From NCBI GenBank assembly GCA_025351385.1, contig JANXWA010000024.1, positions 124,001-188,000 on the forward strand: a DNA stretch of 64,000 bases, written 5' to 3'. Positions 25,420-33,487 of this stretch are shown piece by piece (within the stretch, counting starts at the first letter, position 1; the number at the start of each line of letters is the position of its first letter). The position numbers and the translations under genes are program-made. Under the pieces are notes generated by a model. That model saw nothing but the letters and a program-made list of their open reading frames with translations, did not search any database and was not told the DNA's origin. This DNA comes from Acidimicrobiales bacterium (GTDB taxonomy: Bacteria; Actinomycetota; Acidimicrobiia; Acidimicrobiales; RAAP-2).

Positions 25420-25632
25420 GTGAAAAAAGGCCGCCACCGCAGGTTTGTGGAAGCTCGCGAACTCAAGCGCTCCACCGGACCCCGGGCTACGACTTGCGTC
25501 GAGTGCGGCGCCGCCCCCGAGGACGTCCACGCCGAGTGGTGTCTCGCCGAAGAGGACCGATTCGACGAGATCCTCGGCAGCCTCCCGCGCACCGCGTTCA
25601 ATGAAGAGGACCCGCTGCGGGCCGAGGGCTGA
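25420..25632 (+). CDS. Small protein with a CxxC motif, unknown function (70 aa)
   Basis: The product is a 70-residue protein, very basic at the N-terminus (MKKGRHRRFVEARELKR) and acidic at the C-terminus, with CVECG at residues 26-30 and a third cysteine in AEWCLAEE. Together they could bind a metal ion. The GTG start has a GAGGAG five bases upstream and its own promoter with a leader hairpin. It ends close to, and facing, the gene at 25633. The small size makes the call less certain, but the signals around it are good. Confidence 0.6.
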   Translation: MKKGRHRRFVEARELKRSTGPRATTCVECGAAPEDVHAEWCLAEEDRFDEILGSLPRTAFNEEDPLRAEG

Positions 25633-26373
25633 CTAGGACTTCTTGCGCAACACGGGGTGCGGGAGCAGCGTGCCCTTGGGCTGCTTCGCCCTGGAGTCCA
25701 TGTACGCCAGCAGCTGCTCGTAGACCATCTGACCGACCATCGCCACGAGTTCCTCGGCCATCGAGTCGACCACGCGCGACGTGCCGATGAACGCCGACGC
25801 GTCCTCAGTGCACCACCAGTGGAACTCCTCGCCGCCGCCGCCCCAGTGTCCGCGGTTCCACTGGGCGATGCGCGTGATGACGTGACCACTGTCTTGGACC
25901 TCGTCGTCGCGCCGTAGCGGTAACTGCCAGCAGACCTCGGGCTTCAACGGGATGTAGCTCTCCTCGTTGTCGATCGCCATCACGTGCAGGGCGCAGCCCG
26001 GGCCACGGTGGAAGTCCGGTCGATTGAGGAAGATGCACGCCCCTTGGACCAGTTTGGTGACGATCTCGCCGTTCTTTTTCACCCGCGTCGTGGCGGTGGC
26101 GCCCTTGGACTTGAACTGCCACTGGTCGTGGGAGAGGCGCTTGGCGGCCTTCTCGACGCGCCGGCGGTCCTTCTCGTCGACGAAGTGGGCACCGTAGCTG
26201 CAGCATCCCTGGACGAGTTCGGGCGTGGGACCGGTCAGGACCCCCTGGCACCCGTTGCCGAAGATGCAGGTCCAGTTGCTCTCGAGGAACGTCACGTCGA
26301 ACATCCACGTCCGTTGGCGCTTCGTGTCCTCGAAACTGATCCATTCGTGAGCGTCGGACGGGATAGTTGTCAC
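25633..26373 (-). CDS. Cysteine-rich protein of unknown function
   Basis: The 246-residue soluble protein has many cysteines: C36 and C42 in the CIFGNGCQG stretch, the pair C57-C58 (QGCCSYGAHF), and later single cysteines in GACIFLNRP, GPGCALHVM, EVCWQLP and WWCTED. The spacing recalls zinc/iron-chelating YkgJ-like proteins but is not identical, so the family name is withheld. A metal or iron-sulfur cluster is likely by inference. Its GTG start lies six bases after a TAAGTT hexamer. It is divergent from nfuA (starts 55 bases apart), an iron-sulfur carrier, which supports a link to cluster metabolism. Confidence 0.75.
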   Translation of the reverse strand: MTTIPSDAHEWISFEDTKRQRTWMFDVTFLESNWTCIFGNGCQGVLTGPTPELVQGCCSYGAHFVDEKDRRRVEKAAKRLSHDQWQFKSKGATATTRVKKNGEIVTKLVQGACIFLNRPDFHRGPGCALHVMAIDNEESYIPLKPEVCWQLPLRRDDEVQDSGHVITRIAQWNRGHWGGGGEEFHWWCTEDASAFIGTSRVVDSMAEELVAMVGQMVYEQLLAYMDSRAKQPKGTLLPHPVLRKKS

Positions 26374-26379
26374 ACGGAG

Positions 26380-26385
26380 AACTTA
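26380..26385 (-). promoter_or_regulatory. -10 element, leaderless start at 26373
   Basis: TAAGTT on the minus strand, six bases, then GTG 26373. Confidence 0.5.
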
Positions 26386-26415
26386 GTTGCCGTCGACAAC
26401 GACCGAGGGCACCTC

Positions 26416-26421
26416 TAGACT
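26416..26421 (+). promoter_or_regulatory. -10 element of nfuA (leaderless)
   Basis: TAGACT, six bases, then ATG 26428. Confidence 0.65.
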
Positions 26422-26427
26422 TGGGTC

Positions 26428-27081
26428 ATGACCACCGTCGAAACCTTCGAAGTCCTCTCACTCACCGACGAAGCGCGCAACGTCGTCACCGACGCGTTGA
26501 ACAGCGAAGAGCAGAGTGACGGACTGGCCCTGTTCATCGAGGTGACCGGCACTCGCGGCGCCGGCTACGCCTACGACCTGTACTTCTCGGACCGCGCCGA
26601 CGCTCCCGAGGGCGCCGCGATCGGCAACGACGGCGGCGTCACAATCGTGGTGCCCAAGAGCAGCGTCGAGCGCCTGCGCGGAAGCCGCCTCGAGTTCGCC
26701 AACGAGGGAGGTGGCGGGCTCGTTCTCGTCAACCCGAACATTCCGACGCCCGAGGAGGTCAATCCGGGAGTCCCGGCTGAGATCCTGGCGTTGGGCATCG
26801 AAGGACCACTCGCTCTGATGGCGGTGGACGTCCTCGAGTCGAGCATCAATCCCTCGATCGCCGCTCACGGTGGTCGGGCCGACCTCGTCGCACTCGACGA
26901 GGAGCAAAGGGTCGCCTACGTCAAGTTGTCGGGCGGTTGCCAGGGTTGTGCGATGAGCCGCATGACGCTGTCCCAGGGGATCGAGACCTCGCTCGTTGAG
27001 GCGATCCCCTCGCTGACCGGCGTCGTGGACGTCACGGACCACGCGTCAGGCGTCAACCCCTTCTACGCCAAAGAGCAGTAG
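26428..27081 (+). CDS. nfuA: NfuA-type iron-sulfur cluster carrier protein
   Basis: The 217-residue protein has a degenerate A-type (HesB-like) N-terminal domain without its cysteines (TGTRGAGYAYDLYFSD; about 10-105). A NifU C-terminal domain follows, with the cluster-binding CxxC in SGGCQGCAMS (Cys171, Cys174). This is the NfuA layout: a carrier that holds a [4Fe-4S] cluster at a dimer interface and delivers it to client enzymes in the cytoplasm. It is transcribed alone just ahead of aroC, which has its own promoter. Confidence 0.9.
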   Translation: MTTVETFEVLSLTDEARNVVTDALNSEEQSDGLALFIEVTGTRGAGYAYDLYFSDRADAPEGAAIGNDGGVTIVVPKSSVERLRGSRLEFANEGGGGLVLVNPNIPTPEEVNPGVPAEILALGIEGPLALMAVDVLESSINPSIAAHGGRADLVALDEEQRVAYVKLSGGCQGCAMSRMTLSQGIETSLVEAIPSLTGVVDVTDHASGVNPFYAKEQ

Positions 27082-27098
27082 CCCTGGGGCGTCGGCCC

Positions 27099-27104
27099 TA
27101 CAAT
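27099..27104 (+). promoter_or_regulatory. -10 element of aroC (leaderless)
   Basis: TACAAT, six bases, then ATG 27111. It presumably drives the aroC-aroK-aroB-aroQ operon. Confidence 0.65.
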
Positions 27105-27110
27105 TGAACG

Positions 27111-28301
27111 ATGTTGCGCTTCCTCACTGCCGGCGAAAGCCACGGACCGTCGCTCAGCGTCATCGTCGAGGGCCTGCCGTCGGGCCTCGCCATCGACGTC
27201 GAACAGGTCGGCGACGAACTCGGCCGCCGTCGCCTCGGCTACGGGCGCGGGCCGCGCATGCGCTTCGAGCGTGACGTACTGCGTCTCATCGGTGGCGTTC
27301 GACACGGACGCAGCCTCGGCTCGCCGGTCGCGATCGAGATCCTAAACTCCGAGTGGCCCAAGTGGGAGCAGGAGATGTCTGCGGCCGCAGGAACTCCGGG
27401 CACCAAGCTGACCAAGCCCCGTCCCGGTCACGCGGACCTGGCGGGGATGCAGAAGTACGCCTTCGATGACGCTCGTGACGTCCTCGAGCGCGCGAGCGCA
27501 CGCGAGACCGCGGCACGCGTCGCGGCCGGGTCGCTCGCCAAGGCCCTGCTCGCGACCATCGGCGTCGAGGTGATCAGCCACGTCGTGCGCATCGGGGGGG
27601 CCGCCGTGACGAGCGGACGTCGACCCATCGCGAGCGACCTCGAGGCCGTCGACGCGAGCGAGGTCCGCTGCTTCGACGAGGAGGCCGCGAAGGCGATGAT
27701 CATCGAGATCAAGGCCGCCGCGAAGGAGGGCGACTCCCTGGGCGGCGTCGTCGAGGTCATCGCCTACGGCGTGCCGGTGGGACTGGGCAGCCACGTCCAT
27801 TGGGATCGCAAGCTCGACGGACTGCTCGCGGGCGCCCTCATGAGCATCCAGGCGGTCAAGGCCGTCGAGATCGGCGACGGCATGGCCCAGGCCGCCCAAC
27901 GCGGCAGTGTGGCCCACGACGCGATCGCCATTAACGAGACCTTCGTCCTCGGCGGCGGCTACGTCCGGCGCAGCGACCACGCCGGCGGACTTGAGGGCGG
28001 CATATCGTCCGGGTCCCCGATCATCGCCAAGGTCGCGATGAAGCCCCTCGCCACACTCAATCGGCCCGTGCTCGAGACGGTCGATGTCGCCACCGGCCAG
28101 TCGACCGTGTCGTTCAAGGAACGAACCGACGTGACGGCGGTGCCGGCCCTCGGTGTCGTCGCCGAGGCGATGATGGCGCTGGTGCTCGCCAACGAGGCGC
28201 TACGCAAGTTCGGCGGCGACTCGGTGGCGGAGTTCACCCGCAACCACGCCTCGTACATTCAGAACCTGGGCTCTGCGGCCTCCGCCGCACCCCCGGGGTG
28301 A
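27111..28301 (+). CDS. aroC: Chorismate synthase
   Basis: The 396-residue FMN-dependent enzyme makes chorismate from EPSP. Family motifs are GESHGPSL at residues 8-15, GYGRGPRM near 44, the ARETAARVAAGSLAK segment near 135, and SDHAGGLEGGISSGSPI near 285, all at the usual places. First gene of aroCKBQ, overlapping aroK by four bases (GTGA). The product also feeds menaquinone synthesis (menD) elsewhere in the window. Confidence 0.97.
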   Translation: MLRFLTAGESHGPSLSVIVEGLPSGLAIDVEQVGDELGRRRLGYGRGPRMRFERDVLRLIGGVRHGRSLGSPVAIEILNSEWPKWEQEMSAAAGTPGTKLTKPRPGHADLAGMQKYAFDDARDVLERASARETAARVAAGSLAKALLATIGVEVISHVVRIGGAAVTSGRRPIASDLEAVDASEVRCFDEEAAKAMIIEIKAAAKEGDSLGGVVEVIAYGVPVGLGSHVHWDRKLDGLLAGALMSIQAVKAVEIGDGMAQAAQRGSVAHDAIAINETFVLGGGYVRRSDHAGGLEGGISSGSPIIAKVAMKPLATLNRPVLETVDVATGQSTVSFKERTDVTAVPALGVVAEAMMALVLANEALRKFGGDSVAEFTRNHASYIQNLGSAASAAPPG

Positions 28302-28804
28302 CCGTGTCCCGTCTCGTCCTCGTGGGGATGCCGGGCGTGGGAAAGACCTCGGTCGCGCGCGCGGTCGCCGCTCGCTGGGGCTGCGATGTGCTGGACACCG
28401 ACGACCTGGTGGCGCTGGAGGTCGACCAGTCGGTGGCGCACTTCTTGCGTACCGAGGGCGAGTCGGCCTTTCGCGTCATCGAGCTCGCAGCGTTGGAGGG
28501 CGCGCTGGCCCGGGATGCCGTCGTGGCAACTGGTGGCGGCGTCGTGACGACGCCGGCGGCGCGAGAACTGCTGGCCGGTCAGATCACTATCTGGCTCGAC
28601 TGCGACGACGCGGTCATCCTCGACCGGCTGGACGACGTGGATCGTCCGCTACTGGGCCACGACCCCGAGAACGCGTTGGCGCTCCTGCGCGCCGAACGAG
28701 GGGGATGGTACGCCGAGGTGTCACGGGCTCGGATCGACGCGACCGGGACCATCGAGGCCGTGGTGACGCTCGTGGTCGACGCGTTCGATCGGGTGGCGCC
28801 ATGA
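28298..28804 (+). CDS. aroK: Shikimate kinase
   Basis: The 168-residue P-loop kinase phosphorylates shikimate. It shows Walker A GMPGVGKTS (about 10-18), the shikimate-binding Asp pair in DTDD, the FR-x2-E-type element in ESAFRVIELAAL, and ATGGGVVTT. Length is standard. It starts with GTG inside the aroC stop and ends in an ATGA overlap with aroB. Confidence 0.93.
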   Translation: MTVSRLVLVGMPGVGKTSVARAVAARWGCDVLDTDDLVALEVDQSVAHFLRTEGESAFRVIELAALEGALARDAVVATGGGVVTTPAARELLAGQITIWLDCDDAVILDRLDDVDRPLLGHDPENALALLRAERGGWYAEVSRARIDATGTIEAVVTLVVDAFDRVAP

Positions 28805-29850
28805 TTGTCACCGTCGAATTGGGGGAACGCTCCTACGACGTCGTGCTCGACGACGGCGCGCGCCACCGTCTCGCCGGCCTCATCGCGTCTCGGGCGCCGC
28901 AGGCGAAGTCGGTCGCCATCGTGACGTCGTCCGAGCTTGCGAGTCAGCCGTGGTTCGATATTGTGAGCGGTCTCCCTCAGCATGTCGTCACGGTCGGCGA
29001 GGGTGAGTCCGCCAAGACCGTGATCGGCCTCGATGGCCTCCTCGAACAACTCGCCGACCTCGAGCTCTCGCGCGACGACGTCGTCGTAGCCGTCGGGGGA
29101 GGGGCGATCACCGACCTCGTCGGGTTCGCGTCGGCGATCTACCTGCGCGGCGTGCCCGTCGTGCACATCCCCACGACGCTCGTCGGCCAGGTCGACGCCG
29201 CGATCGGCGGCAAGACGGCGGTCAACCTGCGGGCCGGCAAGAACCTCGCCGGCGCCTTCCACCAGCCCCTCGGGGTGCTCTGCGACTTCCAGACGCTCAC
29301 GACGCTGCCCGAACGCGAGCGGCTCGGGGGCTTGGGCGAGGTGGCCAAATGTTGGCTCCTGGAAGGCGGCTTCGCCGCCGAACTCGCGGCGGTGTCGCTG
29401 CACGACCTCATCGTCATGTCGGTGAAGTTGAAGGCGGCGATCGTCGGCGCGGACGAACGCGAGGGCGGCTCGCGGGCTCTCTTGAACTACGGACATACTC
29501 TCGCCCACGCCCTCGAGAAGGTGTCGCTCGCGCGCAACGTCGACGAACTGCGACATGGCGAGGCCGTGGCGATCGGACTGGCGTTCGCGGTTCGACTGGC
29601 TCGCGCATTGGGTCGAGTCGATGACTCGGAGGTCGTGCGCCACGATGAGGTGCTCGGCGCACTCGGCCTGGCCCAACGAGTCCCCTCGAACTGCCCCACG
29701 TCCTCACTGCTCGAGGCGATGGCCCACGACAAGAAGGCCCACCACGACCTGACGTTCGTCCTCGCCGGGGCCGAGGGGTTCGAAGTCGTTCCAGGTGTCG
29801 ATGTGACGCTGGTCCAACAGGTCCTGGAGACGTTCAGAGGAGAGCCATGA
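28801..29850 (+). CDS. aroB: 3-Dehydroquinate synthase
   Basis: The 349-residue enzyme converts DAHP to 3-dehydroquinate using NAD+ and Zn2+. NAD-binding GGGAITDLVGF (about 99-109), the IPTTLVGQVDAAIGGKTAVN block, GLGEVAKCWL with the metal-ligand Glu, and LNYGHTLAHALE with the metal-ligand His are all present. It overlaps aroK and aroQ by four bases each. Confidence 0.95.
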   Translation: MIVTVELGERSYDVVLDDGARHRLAGLIASRAPQAKSVAIVTSSELASQPWFDIVSGLPQHVVTVGEGESAKTVIGLDGLLEQLADLELSRDDVVVAVGGGAITDLVGFASAIYLRGVPVVHIPTTLVGQVDAAIGGKTAVNLRAGKNLAGAFHQPLGVLCDFQTLTTLPERERLGGLGEVAKCWLLEGGFAAELAAVSLHDLIVMSVKLKAAIVGADEREGGSRALLNYGHTLAHALEKVSLARNVDELRHGEAVAIGLAFAVRLARALGRVDDSEVVRHDEVLGALGLAQRVPSNCPTSSLLEAMAHDKKAHHDLTFVLAGAEGFEVVPGVDVTLVQQVLETFRGEP

Positions 29851-30290
29851 GCAATGAGATAGTCCTGCTGTCCGGACCCAACCTCGATCTCCTGGGCGAA
29901 CGGAGCCCCGAGATCTACGGCCCGACCACACTGGCGGAGCACGTGGCGAGATTCACCGAGATGGCCGTCTCTGAGGGATTCACGGTGCGCCACCTCCAGT
30001 CGAACTTCGAAGGAGAACTCATCGAGGCCGTCCACCAAGCGCGCGGCCGCGCCGTGGCCATCGTCATCAACGCCGGCGCGCTGACGCACTCGTCCTGGGC
30101 CCTCGCCGATGCGCTGTCGACCTTCGAGGGTGTCAAGGTCGAGGTCCACCTGACCAACCCCGCGGCCCGCGAGCCCTTCCGACACGTCAGCACACTGGCC
30201 GGCGTCGTCAGTGGAACCGTGGCCGGATTCGGCGCCACCAGCTACGACCTCGCGTTCGACGCCGTGCGGCGACTCGTCGCCACCCCCTAG
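29847..30290 (+). CDS. aroQ: 3-Dehydroquinate dehydratase, type II
   Basis: The 147-residue flavodoxin-like enzyme has GPNLDLLGERSPEIYG with the catalytic Tyr near residue 25, the QSNFEGELIEAV loop, INAGALTHSSWAL, and VEVHLTNPAAREPFRHVS with the active-site His. This is the dodecameric type II enzyme, unrelated to type I AroD. It closes the aro operon. Confidence 0.95.
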   Translation: MSNEIVLLSGPNLDLLGERSPEIYGPTTLAEHVARFTEMAVSEGFTVRHLQSNFEGELIEAVHQARGRAVAIVINAGALTHSSWALADALSTFEGVKVEVHLTNPAAREPFRHVSTLAGVVSGTVAGFGATSYDLAFDAVRRLVATP

Positions 30291-30315
30291 TTCTCGGGGC
30301 TCGAGTGCCGTTGCC

Positions 30316-30321
30316 TAGACT
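30316..30321 (+). promoter_or_regulatory. -10 element of efp-nusB
   Basis: TAGACT lies 35 bases before the efp ATG, so this unit has a short conventional leader, with GAAAGG as a weak ribosome-binding site. Confidence 0.5.
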
Positions 30322-30356
30322 GGGCACCGCACGTTCCCCGAAAGGTCCCCAGGCGC

Positions 30357-30920
30357 ATGGCCGCAATCTCCACTTCCGACATCAAGAACGGCATCACCCT
30401 CGTAATCGAGAACAACCTGTTCACCGTGATCGAGTTTCAGCACGTCAAGCCGGGCAAAGGGGGAGCCTTCGTGCGCACCAAACTGCGCAACTCCCGAACG
30501 GGCGCGGTGATCGAGCGCACGTACCGCTCCGACGAGCGCCTGGAGCAGGCGATCATCGACAAGCGCGATACGCAGTACCTGTACCGTGACGGTGACGACT
30601 ACGTCTTCATGGACCAATCGACCTACGACCAGGTCCCGGTCTCTTCGAAGAACCTCGGCGAGGCCGCCAACTTCCTCACCGAGACCGGCAAGGCGATGCT
30701 GATCCTGTACAACGACGAGATCATTGGCGTCGAACTTCCGGCGTCGGTTGAACTCGTCATCGCCGAGACCGAGCCTGGAGTCCAGGGTGACCGAGTGTCC
30801 GGAGCGCGCAAGCCCGCGACGCTCGAAACGGGGCTGGTGGTTCAGGTGCCGCTTTTCGTCGGACCGGGCGAGACCATCAAGGTCGACACCCGGACCGGCG
30901 AGTACATGACCCGGGCCTAG
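30357..30920 (+). CDS. efp: Elongation factor P
   Basis: The 187-residue protein has the three-domain EF-P fold. The tip loop of domain I reads HVKPGKGGAFVR; its Lys32 (in PGKGG) is the residue modified in some bacteria. The C-terminal signature is GETIKVDTRTGEYMTRA. EF-P rescues ribosomes stalled at polyproline. It is followed at once by nusB, a standard pairing. Confidence 0.96.
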   Translation: MAAISTSDIKNGITLVIENNLFTVIEFQHVKPGKGGAFVRTKLRNSRTGAVIERTYRSDERLEQAIIDKRDTQYLYRDGDDYVFMDQSTYDQVPVSSKNLGEAANFLTETGKAMLILYNDEIIGVELPASVELVIAETEPGVQGDRVSGARKPATLETGLVVQVPLFVGPGETIKVDTRTGEYMTRA

Positions 30921-30921
30921 A

Positions 30922-31323
30922 GTGAGCGAACTCGGCGCCCAGCGTCACCACGCACGCGAACGGGCGTTGGAGATCTTCTACGAGGCGACGATCAAGGCAC
31001 GCGACGTGTCGACGGTGCTCAATCAGCTGCCGCTGCGGCCCGACGCTTACACCGTGGTGCTGCTGACGTCGGCCGAACAGCACCTAGAGAGAGCGAATGC
31101 ACTCATCTCGGAGTTCGCGATCGACTGGCAGCTGGACCGGATCGCGATCGTCGACCGGCTGATCATGACCCTCGCGATCGGCGAGTTGCTGATGGAGGAC
31201 GGGCCGCCCATGGCGGTTATCCTTGACGAAGCCGTCGAGCTGGCCAAGGTCTACTCGACCGACGGCTCACCGGCGTTCGTCAATGGCGTGCTGTCGGCCT
31301 GCGCCGAACATCTGAATGGCTAG
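30922..31323 (+). CDS. nusB: Transcription antitermination factor NusB
   Basis: The 133-residue all-helical protein has the NusB pattern: an N-terminal ARERALEIFYEA helix, the central IDWQLDRIAIVDRLIMTLAI core, and the C-terminal DGSPAFVNGVLSA. It acts with NusE/S10 at boxA sites on rRNA transcripts. It starts with GTG one base after the efp stop. A polytopic membrane-protein gene follows only 17 bases later and may share this transcript. Confidence 0.92.
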   Translation: MSELGAQRHHARERALEIFYEATIKARDVSTVLNQLPLRPDAYTVVLLTSAEQHLERANALISEFAIDWQLDRIAIVDRLIMTLAIGELLMEDGPPMAVILDEAVELAKVYSTDGSPAFVNGVLSACAEHLNG

Positions 31324-31340
31324 CTCGAAGGACGTCTGAC

Positions 31341-33080
31341 ATGCCGGGTATGGGCGGATCGCCGATCCAACTGACGAACCCGCTGGTCGTGGCGATCTTC
31401 CGTCACTCTCTCTTCGTGTCGAGCGTGGCTTGGATCCTCGGACTCGGGCTCGCGGTCCTGCTCACCTCGACGGTGCTGCGCAAGGTCTACGCATTCAACC
31501 TCTCCGACGCGGGCCTCCGCGAGCCACGCAGCCGCACCTACCTGCGATGGGGCTTCGGGGCGCTGTGGCTCTTCGACGGCGTTCTGCAGTTCCAGCCCTC
31601 GATGCCGCTCGGCCTGGCCAATGACGTCGTCGCGCCGGCGGCGATCGGGTCACCTTCGTGGCTGCACGCCCTCGTCTTCAGCGGTGTCGGTGTCTGGAAC
31701 AGTCATCCCGTCGCGTTCGCCGTCGGCGCGGCCTGGATCCAGGTGGGCATCGGGCTGCTCCTGCTGGTCTCGAACGGCGCAGTCGGCCGGCTCGGAGCCG
31801 CGGCCTCGGTCGGCTGGGCCTCGATGATCTGGCTGATCGGCAACGGTGCCGGCGGGATCTTCTCGCCGACCAGCTCGATCCTCTTCGGCTGGCCGGGGGC
31901 GACCATTTTCTACGTCGCGGCCGGCGCGTGGCTCGTGGTGGGCAATGCGAGGTTCACCGAGCGCTTTGCGCGCGACACCACTCGCGCGCTGAGCGTCCTG
32001 CTGGTGATCGGGACAATCGTCCAGTGTCTGCCGGGTCGGGAGTTCTGGCACGGAGGGAACTCCAACGCCCTGACGGCCATGACCAGCTTCATGACCAAGA
32101 CCCCCCAGCCCCACTGGTTGGCGTGGCTGGCCCAGAAGGGAGGCACGATCGCGGGCACCATGGGCGGCGGATTCAATCTCGTGGTCGTACTCTGGCTGCT
32201 CGCGAGTGCCGCGGGCCTCTGGTGGTCGACCTATCGACCTCTTCGTTGGCCGGTGTGGACGCTCATCGCTGGTTGCGCGTTGATGTGGTTGGTCGCCGAA
32301 GACGGCGCCATCTTCGGTGGACTCGCGACGGACTTCAACTCACTCGTACCCCTCGCGATTCTCGCGTGGTGCGCCGTCCCCTCCGATCAGGCCTCACTGC
32401 CCCGTGAGAGGAGGCTGCCCAAGGAGATGCGCTCGAGCACCGGCGCCGTCGCGGCCTCGTTCGCCGCCGCCGCAGTCGTCTTTTCCCTGTGTTCGATGGG
32501 CTGGGCCAGCCTGGCGTCGGCGGAGAACACGTTCTTCCTCGCCCAGAACGGCCCGGCGTCACAGGTCTCGGGCCCCGCCGCCTCCTTCACCCTGGTCGAC
32601 CAGTTCGGCTCGTCGTACCGTCTTGGCGAGCACGCGGGCCACTACACCCTGCTCACCTTCCTCGACCCGATTTGCTGGACTGACTGCCCGCTCATGGCCA
32701 ACCAATTGCGGAGCGTGCGCTCCGCACTCTCGGCGGGCGCCCCCCTCGACATCGTCGCGGTCGCGGCCAATCCCTACCATGAGAGCCTGGCGGACGTGAG
32801 GCACTTCATCGAGCGACGCGGTCTGGGCACCATGAAGGACTTCTACTTCGTCACGGACCCGAACCTGAAGGTCGTCGCGAAGGTGTGGTCGACCTACGGC
32901 ATCAGCGTCATCATGAAGCGGACCGACAAGATGAGCATCCACTCGGACTTCATGTTCATCATCGATCCGAGCGGCCACCTGAAGTGGGTGATACCCGACG
33001 ACCCGCTCTCGAACTGGTTGGGCCAGCGTTCGGCCGTGAGCGAACTGTTGAGCCTGCTCCATCAGTCCGGCGTCCGCTAG
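31341..33080 (+). CDS. Polytopic membrane protein fused to a SCO1-type thioredoxin domain
   Basis: The 579-residue protein has two parts. Residues 1 to about 385 carry roughly nine or ten membrane segments with no family signature I can name; conserved-looking polar spots are WGFGALWLFDGVLQFQPSMP and NGAGGIFSPTSS. After a further membrane segment, residues about 410-575 form a SCO1/SenC-like thioredoxin fold. It has a CWTDCP motif (Cys445, Cys449) and the distal His534 in MSIHSDFMFIIDPSG, the Cu-binding triad of SCO proteins. It probably delivers copper or electrons to the oxidase encoded downstream. A separate SCO1 gene exists at 39567. Confidence 0.82.
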   Translation: MPGMGGSPIQLTNPLVVAIFRHSLFVSSVAWILGLGLAVLLTSTVLRKVYAFNLSDAGLREPRSRTYLRWGFGALWLFDGVLQFQPSMPLGLANDVVAPAAIGSPSWLHALVFSGVGVWNSHPVAFAVGAAWIQVGIGLLLLVSNGAVGRLGAAASVGWASMIWLIGNGAGGIFSPTSSILFGWPGATIFYVAAGAWLVVGNARFTERFARDTTRALSVLLVIGTIVQCLPGREFWHGGNSNALTAMTSFMTKTPQPHWLAWLAQKGGTIAGTMGGGFNLVVVLWLLASAAGLWWSTYRPLRWPVWTLIAGCALMWLVAEDGAIFGGLATDFNSLVPLAILAWCAVPSDQASLPRERRLPKEMRSSTGAVAASFAAAAVVFSLCSMGWASLASAENTFFLAQNGPASQVSGPAASFTLVDQFGSSYRLGEHAGHYTLLTFLDPICWTDCPLMANQLRSVRSALSAGAPLDIVAVAANPYHESLADVRHFIERRGLGTMKDFYFVTDPNLKVVAKVWSTYGISVIMKRTDKMSIHSDFMFIIDPSGHLKWVIPDDPLSNWLGQRSAVSELLSLLHQSGVR

Positions 33081-33091
33081 AGACGCCACGA

Positions 33092-33409
33092 TCAGCCGGC
33101 CGGAGGCTCGTTTGATTGCTCCGACGTAGGTTCGTGCACCTGGGCGAGGAACTCGTTGTAGGCCAGGAGCGCTTCGTCATCAACGTCGCTCGGCGTCGAG
33201 CGCGGGGGAGATCCGTCGTCGACTTCGAGCTTTCGCCACATGTAGATCCCGTAGACGCCGAGGATCGGCCATTCGAATACGTACGCCCACGAGAGCGTGT
33301 TGCCCGACAGTGCGCGCGAGAGCTCGATGGTGAAGGCCGAAACGCAGATAATCTCTGCGATTGCCAGTCCGAGGTGAACGCTAAGAGGTTTCTTAGGTTG
33401 ACGCTGCAC
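33092..33409 (-). CDS. Small membrane protein, paralogue of the 40564 product
   Basis: The protein has two membrane helices: residues about 10-30, then LSWAYVFEWPILGVYGIYMW. A charged cytoplasmic tail follows. It shares SWAYVFEWP, LG and YMW with the protein at 40564 on the far side of the oxidase genes. The GTG at 33409 is tentatively chosen because TAAAGT lies eight bases upstream. A TTG at 33460 would add 17 residues, but they include a stretch unlike the paralogue. It is divergent from the oxidase operon. Function unknown; an accessory role in the oxidase is inferred from position. Confidence 0.68.
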   Translation of the reverse strand: MQRQPKKPLSVHLGLAIAEIICVSAFTIELSRALSGNTLSWAYVFEWPILGVYGIYMWRKLEVDDGSPPRSTPSDVDDEALLAYNEFLAQVHEPTSEQSNEPPAG

Positions 33410-33487
33410 GAATAGTGACTTTACAAGGTGTTCACATCTATCCTTCTGGTCAGCGCGCAACTAGTGGCCTCGTCGTAAGGGAGATGT

